From: Platycnemis pennipes
Lineage: Eukaryota; Arthropoda; Insecta; Odonata; Platycnemididae
Assembly (NCBI GenBank): GCA_933228895.1
Contig: OW121846.1
Location: forward strand, 45,278,107-45,342,106
Direction: 5' to 3'
Length of the DNA stretch: 64,000 nt
Part shown: positions 22,989 to 34,864 of the stretch, in pieces
Numbering within the stretch: the stretch's first letter is position 1
Layout of the letters: the number at the start of each line of letters is the position of its first letter
Translations under genes and position numbers: made by a program
The notes under the pieces: generated by a model
The model's input: only the letters and a program-made list of their open reading frames with translations
Told to the model about the DNA's origin: nothing
The model's database searches: none

Positions 22989-23225
22989 GGCAAGGGCCTA
23001 GCCAAGTTGATACACCGGTTCCCGTAAGATCACCGAAGTTAAGCAACGTTGGGCCCGGACGGAGGTTGGATGGGTAGCCCCCTTCCATACATCTACCGTG
23101 GTGCTCTTGTCCCCTGTCTGCAAGTGGCGGGCCGGTTAAATGTGGGTTGGCACAATGGATCTAAAGAGGTCTAAGTGACAGGGGGGCTCCAGAAGGCTCC
23201 CGCCCACCCCTTCAATTTACATTTT
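22989..23225 (+). mobile_element. 5S rRNA-derived SINE (SINE3-like)
   Basis: Flanked by the perfect 11-bp direct repeat ATGACGAGGGT (22978-22988, 23226-23236). The first part is clearly 5S rRNA-like: ACACCGGTTCCCGTAAGATC, ACCGAAGTTAAGCAACGTTG and GGGCCCGGACGG, then GTTGGATGGGTAG, which cover the internal pol III control region of 5S genes. The rest (about 23100-23225) is an unrelated body ending TTCAATTTACATTTT. Length and duplication say retroposed SINE, not a 5S gene. 5S-headed SINEs (SINE3) are known from several animals; I cannot say whether this family is described. Confidence 0.85.
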
Positions 23226-23498
23226 ATGACGAGGGTCTTTAGGTCTTCACCTTTTTTGGTTTGTGTACAAAAATTTTTTTCTATGAAGTTGCTTTAGTGG
23301 CCGAGGATGGCCGTGGCAGAGTCGGAGTTCACCGCCTAGGGGAAGTATTGTTTTCAAAACGCCAAGTGTTTAGTCTGAATGAAACCTTTCTTGAGTGTGG
23401 TATCTCCTGCGGAAGTTTTTCTTTTCTGTGACTGCATCAACTTATTGAACCTAGAAAATATCCCTTAAATTACGAGGGAGAAAGAGAAAAGTTCGTCG

Positions 23499-24967
23499 GT
23501 GCCTCTGGACCGCAAGGGAAAGCATCATTGGTGACTGATATTTTAGATGCCTTTGAACTTTTCTTTGATGAATAATTTGTAAGTATGATTGTACTGGAAA
23601 CTAATCGTTACGCTGATCAGTACATGACCTTGGGTGGGCCGTCCCTTTCCAAAAAATCCAGAATTTTTTCTTGGAAAATAGTGCCGGTCAGTGAAATTTA
23701 CACAGTTTTGGGATTATTCATGTTGATGGGAATAATACAGAAGCCATCACTTCTTTCATATTTTTCCACCAAAAGAGTTCTGTCTACACCTGGGTTTGGA
23801 GACGTAATTACAAGAGATCGTTTTGAACTCATATGTAAATTTTTACACTTCACGAACAACGAAGACACGCATAGTTGTAGTGGACCACCGAAGTTGAAAA
23901 AAGTATTTCCAGTCGTTTCACATCTCAATAAAACATTCAAGGAATACTATCTTCCTAATAGAAATATCTCAATTGATGAGTCCTTGACTTTATGGAAAGG
24001 TCGCTTGACCTTCAAACAGTACTTGCCGTTGGAATCAGCAAAGTTCGGTATAAAGATATTCGAGCTCTGTGATGCAACGAACGGTTACTTATGGTCTTTC
24101 CTAATCTACACCGGTAGAGATACAGTATTTAGATCACCAATTTGCACCGCAAACTCAAGTAAAACAACTGCAATAGTATTGAATTCTGTGTTTCCTTTAC
24201 TGAATCAAGGCAGAACACTTTGGATGGACAATTTTTACAACTCACCGGATTTAGCAAAACTCTTGAAAGTTTCTCACGGTACTGACTGTGTCGGAACTTT
24301 GAGGATCAATAGAAAAAATGTCCCTCAAAAGTTGAAAGATAAAAAGCTGAAAAAGGGAGAAGTAGCCGGTCAACACTGTGGCCCAGTTTCAGTAGTAAAG
24401 TGGAAAGATAAAAAAGTAATCACCATGATTTCTGCATTCCATGGCATAGAAACAAAGACCATCATAAAAAGAGGGAACAAACTCATAAAACAAATAAGTA
24501 TTATTAATTATAATAAATATATGGGTGGGGTGGATCTAAAAGATCAGTTACTTCAAACCTACTTGATTGAAAGAAAGCGTCTCAACAAGTGGTACATGAA
24601 GCTATTTGGAAGACTCCTGAATTCGGCTGTACTAAATGCTCTGATAATATACCGGGAGAACACTAATAAAAACGTTGACCATTTCACCTTTCGTGTCCAG
24701 CTAGTAGAGAAACTGTTTCATAAATATGCCAAAAAGGATGCCCGAGTGCCCGGGTGACGTTCCGCCGATAGTTTAGTGCCTTGCTTGACAGAAAGGCATT
24801 TCATTAGAAGAATCCCTCCCTCAGAAAAGAAACAACATCCACAAAGGAGGTGTGTCGTCTACGCAAAAAATTCCAGGAGAAGAGACACTGTGTACTGGTG
24901 TGAAAAATGTGACGTGGGACTTAGCTTTGACTGTTTTGAGATCTACCACACCAAGCAGAATTACTGA
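23499..24967 (+). pseudogene. piggyBac transposase, nearly intact (PB3)
   Basis: A TTAA-specific DDE transposase. The main ORF is 23585-24757 (390 aa). All three catalytic aspartates are visible: ISIDESLTLWKGRLTF (about 23970), LWMDNFYNSPDL (about 24221) and MGGVDLKDQL (about 24522). The reading continues in the same frame beyond a TGA at 24755-24757 into a Cys-rich zinc-binding end (RRCVVYAKN, YWCEKCDVGLSFDCF, HTKQNY, to 24967). Upstream, the same frame reads DILDAFELFFDE, a TAA, then the ORF start, so the true protein extends further to the N terminus. Only two nonsense codons were found over about 490 codons. The acidic N-terminal region was not located. Confidence 0.92.
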
Positions 24968-25604
24968 GGTAGGCCATTTTTATAACTGGTATAATCATCG
25001 CCGAATGTGTAATGCCTGCATCCCTAATGCCGACAGGCGGCCTTCTGTTCATGTTTAACTATAATATATTTAACGACTAGTACTTCATATTAAATCGTGT
25101 ATTTTTCAAGTAGTATTACCTACATGCAAATAATACACAAGAGTTTCTTTGCATTAAAAAAGGAAGGTAATCCGATTTTTGCTAGTGGTAGAGAAGAAAA
25201 AAAAATATTTCACCAAAGAATATAACATAAAACTTATTAGATAATACAATTATTATCACAAAATATTATAGACAACACATTATTTTATACGCACAAAACA
25301 TCTGAAGTTAATACAATGATTAGTTTTAAAGTTATAAATTTTTTACCAGACATATGCGAAAACTGGCGATTCCATTTAAATCACCTCCGACCTACGATAT
25401 GGGATTCCTTTAAATCTCCTCCGCGCTTGAAGGGTAAACGCCGAACTCATACACTCACGCTCACACACAGTCTCACCCTCCTGCACGGGTCGAGTTTAGA
25501 GGGGGTAAGGTGAGGGTATGGTCGGGTCAAGGGAGGGTATGGAGGCGAAGGGAGCATAATGTAATGTAAGTAGTGTAGCGAACCATTACAGTATGTGTGT
25601 TCAT

Positions 25605-27352
25605 CTAGAATCTATGCTGAACCAAACAAATGCTTTGAACACCTTCATTACACTGTATGCACACTCTACAAAACCTTTTTCTCTTATTGCCATGTTTTCC
25701 ACTACAAACAACAATTTTTTTCTTTCTTCCCTGGAAGTTGCTGCAGCCCAGCCTACGGTCCACTTGTACCACGAGATATGTCCCTCTCTTTCTTCCCAAG
25801 CAATTCCACCTCAAGAGACTCTGTTTGCTGTATATTAATCCTTGTCATTATTTTTACGGGATTATTTTCTTTATATATTACATAGGAATTGAGAACTATG
25901 CGAGCAATTACAGAAAAAACAACCTTCTTCCAAAACTTTATGGTACATCTTTCATCTAGGTATGAATAAACCATCATATCAGATGTGTCAATTCCTCCCG
26001 TGTAACTGTTATATAACGTTACTATTTGTATAGCTATTTTACCATGCTTCTTCTCACTTACATGAGAGCTTTGTGCTGTTGCTTTAGTGGAAAGCAGCAG
26101 AACAGGATTTTTTTGGGATTTTTTTCCCATTGTCCTAAGAAAAGAATTTCATCACTTGTAACATATTTCTTTTCCCATACTCGAAACTTTTCTTTCAATT
26201 CTTTGGGAATGTTCTTCCCATTCCTTCTCATTGACCCTGTCTAATAAGTTTGATTTTTGTATAATTCACGTGCCAGGTCACAACTCGAAAAGAAGTTGTC
26301 CACAACAACATGGTATCCTTTTATAAAATAACTACCTATTTTCAAAAGCTTTTTCACAACCACAAACTTAGTCCATATTCCTGCAATTCTTTCTTATCTT
26401 CTTTATTCTTTGCACCATAATAACAGTAGAAGGATAGACAATAGTTCACTACCGAATCACAGAGCATCCAGAATTTTATGCCCCATTTGTGGTGATGTTT
26501 ATTTGATTGATATTGAAGAAACTGTGAATGGCTTTTGGTACCAACTAAAGTTTCATCTATGCGTCTAACCATCATCTATGCTAGGATGTTCATGCGGTGT
26601 ATAATAATGGCGAAATAGGTGGTTAGCATGGTCAACAATGGGCTGAAATTTACTGCAAGGTTCATACTTTTCATTCCCAGGTGGAAAAAGTTTGGAATTA
26701 TCTGTGAGATGGAGAAACTTTAGAAGCAATTGAAAACGATCCCTAGACATCATTTTGCCAAACCATGGTATGGTGGGAGAATTGTTTGCACAGTAAGAAA
26801 AGATGATTGGTCTTTTTGTTATACCCATTTCTAGTAAAATTGCAATGAATGCTTTCATTTCAGTTACTGTCACCTTCGGCCACTGACTTCGGTCACTCTT
26901 GACTTTGGCGAGGGTGTATCATGTAAGCAAGGCAGCAAGGAACTGCTCAGCATACCTGTTGGTTTCCTGTGTAAACAGATTCCATAGCATGGGGGTGAAA
27001 AAAATTGAAGTATGCTCTGGGTTCAGCTGTCGACGATGGCGCATGCTTGAGACCTGGTTTTTCTGCATAAGTGAAGGCGTTAGTATTCCAAGTGTCATGG
27101 CCTTCAATTGTCACTTTGAACTTCAGTTGTGGAATTGCATCGATCACTTCACTGGTTGTATCATCTTCATCCCTTTCCTCAATAACTCTCGGCCTTTTTC
27201 TCTGCATCACAATGTCAGAGTTGACAGAATCGGAAATCTCTTAGTCATTCAAATGCTCACTCTCGTCATCTTCCTCTGAGTAATCATCATCGTCACTTAG
27301 TGATAATAGGTATTTACCAATTCTTCATCTTCTTTTTCTTTATAAGTTGCCA
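25605..27352 (-). pseudogene. piggyBac transposase, broken (PB2)
   Basis: Minus-strand transposase of the outermost piggyBac element. It starts at ATG 27352 with an acidic N-terminal region (MATYKEKEDEELVN, then Asp/Glu-rich sequence) and continues through TVTEMKAFIAILLEMGITKR and SRDRFQLLLKFLHLTDN. Catalytic motifs: RIDETLVGTKSH (first Asp, about 26555), VVVDNFFSSCDLAREL (about 26300) and TGGIDTSDMMVYSYL (about 25990). The Cys-rich end (CSGKHGNKRKRFCRVCIQCN) reaches 25605. The last codons were displaced to about 17712 by the gypsy insertion. Several stops and frameshifts separate the pieces. Confidence 0.88.
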
Positions 27353-27682
27353 TAACAGATACCCAAAACGAAAACAAAAATGAAACGCCTGTGTTTGCTG
27401 AAATCGCTTCTGACTCAACAAAAATTACACCAAAATTATTGCATGAATTATGGCTTATGAAATGCATTTAAAGTTGACAGTAAAACATAGTAAAAATATG
27501 TTCTATAAAGCAGAGAATTCACACTTTTAATAGAACTAAAAATATACACCATACAATATAAATGTAATAAGTTATACAGATTTTACTAATGGACTACGTG
27601 GAAGCCGATATATCGTCCCGCCACACTTTTCGTCTGCGGTGCAAAAGCTGATATATTGGCTCGCCGCGCTAAGAGGTTTTAG

Positions 27683-28836
27683 GTAAAGAATGCTTAGAAA
27701 ATACATATATAAACCCAAAGAAAACAATTAAGGCATTACTAAATGACAACAGTTACAAGGAAATAGAAAGGAATTTCACATGCAGCCTAGTATGCCAAGG
27801 TAAAGAATGAAATAGGCATGTTACTTAACTGTCTAATTTTTTTTACCACCATGCACTTCACTGTCTTAGGATTCCAAAACCACAATGAAACATATAAAAT
27901 AGTAATATTGCACAAATAATGAAAATAAACACAACTACACACTATTAAAACAGCTCATTACACACTCCCAACCATGAACATACAAATATCAACAGTAAAA
28001 GTCTTATAAACAAGTCGGGGAAACGATTGAGCAACACCTTTCATTCACATTTCTTTCGTGACGTAACAGAGTAGTTTTTGTCCCATGCAGCAAGCCTGCA
28101 TTTCGAAAGTCCCCTTCAAAGACCATTTACAGGTAAAACCTTAGACTATAGGAGATCATTTCCTGACCTCCCTATGAATGTCACTGTATGGACCTTTTTA
28201 GGATGTCATTTTCATGTCATCCAATGGACATCCAAAGGATGTTCATAAGGGACTTCTGGATGTCTGGATGTTAAATGGACATCCATTGGACGTTATGTGG
28301 TGGCTGGGTTGGTCTTCCTTTGTTTGCCTAGGTGATTCTGAATAAATCTAGGGGGATTACAGGATGTGAAGACCTCTGCTGCATCTTTAAATCATGGTTG
28401 ATGGGGAATCAGTGTTTGATCCTGGAGAGCGTAGCCTGGGAAACAGATACCACATCCAAGGTAGACAGTAGGCATGCAAATTGTCCACTCCCTGAATGAG
28501 GAGGTAGTGATGAAGAATAATTATATAAGACTCATCTGAGGTCCCATGATAAGAATGAGAACACATTAAATCCTTTGAGGGTGGATCTATTGAAGGGAAT
28601 GTCTAGTTTAAGCGGCCATGGTAATATTGTTAGCGGGACCCCATATATATTTTTTGAAATCCACTTTTCACTCTTTATTTGCATTTATCTGTATAAGTAG
28701 ATCAATCATGATTTTAATATAGTAAACATACGATGATGGCATTGTCAAAATGATAACTTTCTGAACTAATGGCTTCTGTTACAAGTTACTCATAGTTTAG
28801 CCATGAATTTGTTCCTGAAATGAAATGAATTATACG
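27683..28836. other. intergenic DNA with a GGATGTCC repeat block
   Basis: Apart from the repeat block at 28180-28312, nothing is recognised. ORFs are short and without motifs. Confidence 0.45.
28180..28312. repeat. GGACATCC/GGATGTCC palindromic array, second locus
   Basis: Several copies of GGATGTC/GACATCC, including TGGACATCCATTGGACG, ending ATGTGGTGGCTGGG. The end is the reverse complement of a CCCAGCCA start as at 9486. It is probably the other-side terminus of the same family, but of a different copy. Confidence 0.55.
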
Positions 28837-31758
28837 TTAACACATTCACTGCGGACCATGTCTATAGACGTGGTCGTACACCTCCGTCTGCAGCGGAGCA
28901 CGTCGATCGACGTGCTCATTCACTTTCATAATAAATGTTATCTGGTGGGGTTACTATTGGTAGCACATAGTTTTCCTTAAATATACTTCTTCTGTACAAC
29001 CTTGCCATTATATATCCGTTGCAGTGAGCGTCTCTTCCCCTGTATGTTTTGTTTTACCAAAACTTTAATTGCTAATTTCATTTTTATTTTTTTGAAATAT
29101 AATGCATTTTTTTATTTTAAACTTAGTTTTTATCCAAAAATGTGTAAAAAAAGAGATACTTTTGAAGTTGAAGTGTTAATTATGGTAACAATGAATTTTA
29201 CACTTACTTACCTCGTGATGCGCACATAGGTACTTGTAAGCGTAAACGGGTGCCCACTTATTGACGCCAAATATATTTCTTTCCTTTTGTCAACTTAAGT
29301 ATTTTTCCATATAATATCATTCTTAATTGAGAAATTTGCTAATGAATTGTACAGAGGTTTTAAATTTAAATTTAGCTATATGATTCGTAATGCTACCGAA
29401 AATTTAAAAGCCTGCGCCCTCTGATCCGAGTGACTTTCAATGTAACCAGACTATGGTTGTTTTTTGTCAAAATTATCAGGGTTTGCTTTTTATCTTATTT
29501 AGTAGAGTAGAAAGTAGCGAGTGATTTAATAAACGAACGCTCTTGTCTTCGGTGCAGAATAAATACAATGTTTTGACGAAGTTCGCTTCAATACAACAAA
29601 TTTGTACGAAAAAAGGGAAGGTGGGACTATGTTCAGATATGAAAATATGAGAACGACAGCGTTGAAGTGAATACACTTTTATAGATACCTTCGTAAAATG
29701 TAACCAATAAATGTAAAAGGAAACAGGAGCCGGTTTCATAATTTCTATTGTCACCACGTAAGTGTCGTTTGATGAATTGATATCTCTCGTACTTTGTGTT
29801 ACAATTTTTGTGTGTGAAACCTACTATTTTAATGCATATCGCGCCGTCAATATGATAAAATCATACAATGATAATGATTGCACGCTTATAAAATATCAGG
29901 TAGAGAATAGGCGTGTCAAACACAAGAGTAGAGGCGAACGTGGCAGAAAGAGGTTCTCACATCAGTTTCATTGCCCCACCAGACTTTTTCCATCCTCCTA
30001 CCTCGCACTGACCGATCTTGGTCTGAGGGAAGAGTGGCATTACATGGATTTACATTCGTCCAAAAAAGAACTTTGAAAGTTAGACCGGATGGAGAGACTG
30101 TGACATTTTTTTCGACCAAATGTCGATAACATTTTCAAAGAAACGAGCACAAACGCAAAATGTTTTCTCCAAGATAGACAATCTCCGTGAGCGATCATTG
30201 GAGACTGGAAACATTTAACAATAAGTATCGACGAGTCGATGATTTTTTGGAGGAGGCGTTGGCTTTTCGGCAATATATAAAGGCAAAGAGGTATAAGTTT
30301 GGTGTAAAGCTGTATATGTTAGCCAAACCATCCAGACTCATTGTAAAAATTTTAGTTTTTACTGGAGCAGGAAGAATTGCCGAAGGTGGACTTTGGCACG
30401 CAGGCTGCATTCTTCATAAAATTTCTCAGACATTGGGAGGAGTACCCCATATTACCCCGAAGAAGACCTAACGTTGAGATAAAAAAGTGGTCCTCTATAT
30501 TGTTTTCATTTTGCTGTTGAACAGTTTCCAGTTGCATAAAATGTATTCAAAGGGGGAGACATTAATCGTCAAAGTTTTATACTGAGTGTGAATGGCAAAC
30601 TCGTCGACTTCGATCAGTAATGAGAAAACGTCTTGGCTCCCAAAATAAATACGCTCTCATTGGTTTTTATATTTCCCCAAGTTCAACCCCATGATTTCTG
30701 AAGGTAATAGAAGAACAAAAAAGTATTGCCGGCTTTGCAAAAACACTGGTAAACGTAGGCTGACTACTATCCTGATTTCCCGGAAAACCCTCTATACCTA
30801 GACAATTACTTTAAGAAGTTTCATGGGTTATGGACTAAAGCATATATAGTTGGTTTAGAGTGAATTTTAAACTGGTGCCAGAGGGCCATATTTTTTTTAA
30901 TTTCAGTTTTTTCACTTGCTTTTGAATAATTCTTGTATAATGATACGATTTAAATTGGTATTATAAGCAAAAGGGATGTTTCATGCATTCATACATGTAT
31001 CCTAAAATGTTTACAAATTTAAGTACGAAAATTTTTATTTTGAAACTATTAATGTCAATAAATATATAATTTTCAGGAATTTACATATTTTTCAGTTCCT
31101 TTACGTATTTCTGGCAGATGAATGAGCAGTAATATAACTCTCTTTAATGTACAAGTAATCAAGAATTGTCGGAAGAATTACACGACACCGCGGAGAAGTG
31201 AACGATAAAGTTGACAAGGGAAGGCATTCAGGCTAGGAAAAAAGGCTATCAAAGGCATAAAACTTAGCTTTTGCCACAGGCAAGGTCCCCCTTCCAATTG
31301 TGTACAAGTGACAAAGAGCTAGATAAAGACCCTGACGTGCAAAGAGTGCAGCACCAGAGCTAAACATGGTTTAGGTAAGAAATATTTGGCAGAAAAAGAA
31401 CGTAAGATAAGAAGTAAGAGGCTTTCCCTGAATCGTACCTAATTCTAATTAGAATTCGTAGCAATCATCGAAAAGCACAAATCCCGAATATATGGTGCAC
31501 AAAAGTTGTTCATCGATGGAATAGAGAAATCATAAATGGTGTGTTGCTGGGTTGCATACCTACAAGTCTTCTGACACTGCGGACCACGTCTATAGACGTG
31601 AAAAATTATTTGTTTAATTTCGCCAAATAAATAACTGAAAATAAAAAATATGTGATACTCGCTGGATATTAGATCAAATTTGAAACACATAGGCGAGGAA
31701 AAAATACTCCGCATTTTTGGGTCATTCAGCATTAAAAAAACCGCAGTCAAAGTGTTAA
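28837..31758 (+). mobile_element. decayed piggyBac element PB4
   Basis: TTAA flanks both ends: TTAACACATTCACTGCGG on the left, and on the right reverse complemented TTAACACTTTGACTGCGG. Inside the left end are perfect palindromes GTCTATAGAC (28860-28869) and CACGTCGATCGACGTG (28899-28914). A further CACTGCGGACCACGTC with GTCTATAGAC lies at 31574-31600, in direct orientation. The 2.9-kb body has a transposase fragment at about 30190-30471. Confidence 0.82.
30190..30471 (+). pseudogene. piggyBac transposase fragment (PB4)
   Basis: A short relic of the DDE_Tnp_1_7 catalytic core. One frame gives SIDESMI, the motif with the first catalytic Asp; after a frameshift the ORF 30187-30471 gives FRQYIKAKRYKFGVKLYMLA and IVKILVFTGAG, the strand that follows it in this family. 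Upstream sequence (29900-30180) has remnants in several frames, and nothing recognisable follows 30420. The second and third Asp motifs were not found. The fragment is dead but identifies the element. Confidence 0.78.
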
Positions 31759-31872
31759 GCATGCGTGAAGGAAGTAGCACTTTAAACATATGTTCCACCT
31801 TTGACACACCAAGGTTCCTAATTTATTGAAGCAAATTCAAGAATCATAAATTTTCTGCATAAACCTTAATAT

Positions 31873-31957
31873 AGTTACCAGCTGAAATTACATAATAAAT
31901 GCACGATTTCCACATCTTTGTGGAAATCCTGCTATTTTGTAATTTCAGCAGGTAACT
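31873..31957. mobile_element. palindromic retroposon remnant, copy 3 (no tRNA head)
   Basis: An inverted repeat of about 40-bp arms: GTTACCAGCTGAAATTAC and its counterpart GTAATTTCAGCAGGTAAC, closing on the hairpin GATTTCCACA-TCTT-TGTGGAAATC. The arms match the tail of the retroposon at 7222-7275 (GTGGAATTTCTGCTACTG, TTCAGCGGGTAAC). The tRNA part is missing. Confidence 0.55.
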
Positions 31958-34864
31958 GCATCAATATTTTCAATTCATGTTCACAATCCTTGATCTGTTC
32001 CACCATTTTGTTTCAATGTCTCAATCAATAGAAAACCAACCACAATCCTTTTTTATCCCATTTTCTGAGAAACTATTGCTCTAGTATTATTGGGTTTCTT
32101 TGTCATTCTTTGCATGCACTTCCCAATCAAGAAGCTTGTATACTTGTGCTTACCTTTCAGCTTCATTGTTACAGCAAGAAATTTTATTTCATGTTTACTA
32201 ATAAGCATTAATTATGTGTACTTAATGCAACTATCATTCTGTCAATTTCATTAACCAGGACCCAAATACCCATGGCTCAAATCCATTGAACTGACTCTTC
32301 TTTTTTCATTGATGATAATCAGTATTTTAATTACTCTGATAGCGTTTTCTACCTTCATAAAAATTCCAGGCTCTGGCAGGAAATTTGGGTAGGGTAAACA
32401 TGTGGGAGGCCAAGAGAGAGTGGAATTTCAATTTTTTTCCCCAGAACAGCCTGAATACCTATACCAATTGTATGAATTTATGAATCACATTATGGTAGCT
32501 CAAAAATTTTTAAAGTATAATCCATATGCTGTTTCTAATTTTCGATGAACTGTCAGGTGATAAACATGGCCCGATGTAAATTTCCTCAAAATGAATATTA
32601 AAAAAAAATATTTTGCAATACATTCATAGCATACTTCATGAGCAAAGATATTTCACAGATATGAATAAAAAATGTGATCCTGAGGGTTTTAAATCACTTG
32701 CCTTGCAGGCTTGCTGCAAGCTTGATGATATTGTGCAGGCTAGGCATCTGACCCTAGCACTTAAAGGGAAAACCTGCATCAGACTTCAATAAAAGCAAGT
32801 CTATGAAAATAAAATCTAGCGCACACTTGCAGTAAACTTGCTTACTACAAAGGAAGATTGATCAACAAGCATCTGCTCTACTAAGATGTTGACTTCAGCG
32901 AAGCATAAGAAAGGTAAATGTTAATCACTATTTATGTAAATGTGGTTGCTTTGCCAAGTATACTGATAGGATAAACCCCGAAATGAAATATTTATTCCTC
33001 ATGTGCTTCTTTTGTTTCATTATAGCAGATTTTCTCTTATATGAAGTCATAAATATTGTTAATTAAATCTGTCATCACTTAAGGTTACATATTCTTCAAA
33101 GAACAAGGCTCTTCAATAACTAATGATAGGTTATTAAGGATGACACAATCATCTGGACTTAGCTAATGGTTTCAAAAGCAGGTTCTCCTTCATAATCAAT
33201 TAGCTCATATAAGAAAAATTAAACCAAACTTTTATCATTGCACTTATTTGCTAAACAATCTTATCACTGTTCCCAGAAAAAGTAAAATGTGATAAAGATT
33301 CATTGCCTTCAAAAGTTAAGTACTTTCAGCCGGATATAGGGTCAACATTTAATTTATATGCTGAAGAATAATGTGATGATACTAACTTCAGTATTAGTAG
33401 TTGAAAATAAAATGCAAAAATTTAGTACCTAGGTATTATTAAGCAAAGCAGTTGTCTAATTTACCTCAAATTTGCTGTGCGTCCTAGGATATGTCTTCCC
33501 TTTGTACACCAGAGCTGAACTAAGGAAAATGTACTTACTAAGACTAATATCGTATTCTTAAAATAAGTAAATTACTGAAATGCTGTGAAGTGTGAGTCAT
33601 GGGTGTTCAATCTTCCATCCCTCTCAATCCTTCTATCATTTATTAGTGACAATGCCTAAAAATTAAAAAGAAAAGATTGTGTGAACACATATAGGAAATC
33701 ATTTACTGATTATCATTTCATGGTTTGATATGATTAGTGAGCCTAAGGGTTCCCTAAGGGAAATGTAGCTGCCTCACTTGACCTAGTTATGGTGTAAGGG
33801 GAAGATTTTTTTACATTAAGACACATTTAAATGTACCTCAATCCTTATGCATGGATATTTAACAGCAGAGAAAAATGAGGAAATTCAGATAGGTAATCAA
33901 TAACTGATACCTTTAGTCTCAAAATGATGTTGCATTATTAGATCAGCCATTTCATTCTTTGGCTAACAGTGAGTTGAAAATTTTCATTTTGTGTAGTGTC
34001 ACAACTCACTCCACTTTTTAGCTAATGATCTGCAATAATTTGGTCTGTGTATGCTAGCTTTGCCTTAAACGTATTTCTCTTATATATTCTTGAATTACAT
34101 CTATCACTGCCTATGTATTCACACCTGTCCTCAAATGCTGTGTTTTATCTTCTTGTGAGCTTTATATTTTAATGTGTTGGAAATTTGTCACCAACTTTAA
34201 AAGCTAGATAAATTTTTCTTCTCATAGCATGACTTCAGACTTAAGAAGAGAGTGGTTTCATATTGAGCCTTGTGCATCATGCCTTACAATGCATCAATGA
34301 AGTCTGTTGAATTATTTTTGAAGAATAATTACTTCACAAAGAAGTTATTTCTGATCTGTTGTAGTATGCTTTGTTTTTATAGCTGATGATGAGCTTAGTT
34401 CTTAATGATCCTTCCTTTTTTACTGTCAGCATCTGGTGATTCTCTTTCACTAACTATGCTCTCCTCTCACTTTTAGCGCACTGTCAATAACTTTTTAAGA
34501 TCCTAAAATTAATTTAAAGTTAATCTTCAATAAAGCATGGGATATACTAGAGGCTTCAGTGAAAAGTGGCTCTTATGAATTAAAACAAGTGTCTGAACTT
34601 CCAGTGATTTTTCCCATTTGGTTTTTTATTCAATTACATCTGATTCTTTTTAAAGGATACTTTTGGTTTTCTCTTTTATCTTCTCTTACTTCATTTTCTC
34701 TCTGATTAAAGATATTTCTACCTCTTCCTTGCCTAGAGATCTGGCAGATTCAGGTGTTCCAACTGACTAGGTTACATTACTCTGTTGAACTTAACCCTAA
34801 ACCTATGCCTTAAACATCATCAATACCTGAGGTTAGATTTTAACATGTTACCTTTGGGTTACCA
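31958..34864. other. AT-rich DNA, probably unique sequence
   Basis: Nearly 3 kb with no ORF above 60 codons, no terminal repeats and no simple repeats noticed. It may be an intron or 5' flank of the coiled-coil gene downstream, but no exon was found here. Confidence 0.45.

Larger units (their letters stand above)
22441..25438 (+). mobile_element. piggyBac element PB3 nested in the gypsy LTR
   Basis: Inserted at TTAA (22441-22444); the right copy has drifted to TAAA (25435-25438). Ends are inverted repeats CCCTTCAACG and CCCTTCAAGCG. Just inside the left end lie near-palindromes CGATGTAGTGACTACGTCG and CGACGTATTCACTACGTCG. The empty site is preserved in the partner LTR. It encodes the best-preserved transposase of the window and carries a 5S-derived SINE at 22989-23225. 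Confidence 0.92.
17719..25585 (-). mobile_element. gypsy (Ty3-like) LTR retrotransposon, internally deleted
   Basis: A minus-strand LTR element. The 3' LTR is at 17719-18656 and the 5' LTR at 21294-25585, the latter enlarged by a nested piggyBac element. TTACAG at 17713-17718 and 25586-25591 fits a target duplication. The LTR reads TGGTTCGC to CCGAACA on the minus strand. Inside are a primer-binding site, gag, a protease piece fused to the end of integrase, and a polypurine tract. Reverse transcriptase and RNase H are absent. Without the nested element it is about 4.9 kb. Confidence 0.87.
21294..25585 (-). repeat. gypsy 5' LTR, split by a piggyBac element
   Basis: LTR sequence covers 21294-22440 and resumes at 25439-25585, matching 18517 onward in the other LTR (CGCCGAACTCATACACTCAC). 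The break lies exactly at the TTAA that is intact in the 3' LTR (18513-18516). It carries about 360 bp (about 21899-22257) missing from the 3' LTR. Confidence 0.87.
17300..27682 (-). mobile_element. piggyBac element PB2, split by a gypsy insertion
   Basis: The left end TTAACCCTCTTAGTGTTG (from 17300) and the right end, reverse complemented CTAAAACCTCTTAGCGCGG (from 27682), are related inverted repeats; the right TTAA has decayed to TTAG. Removing the gypsy element (17719-25585) leaves about 2.5 kb, the usual piggyBac length. The transposase runs on the minus strand from 27352 to 25605. The palindrome CGATATATCG (27606-27615) lies inside the right end. Confidence 0.75.

Noticed and set aside
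23008..23130. Functional 5S rRNA gene
   Set aside because: Diverged at many sites, fused to an unrelated body, and flanked by a retroposition duplication.
9486..28312. One giant (about 19 kb) element bounded by the two CCCAGCCA ends
   Set aside because: The ends are in the right orientation, but the interior is made of independent, well-bounded elements and shows no capsid, polymerase or integrase genes of a Maverick-type element. Two separate copies are simpler.
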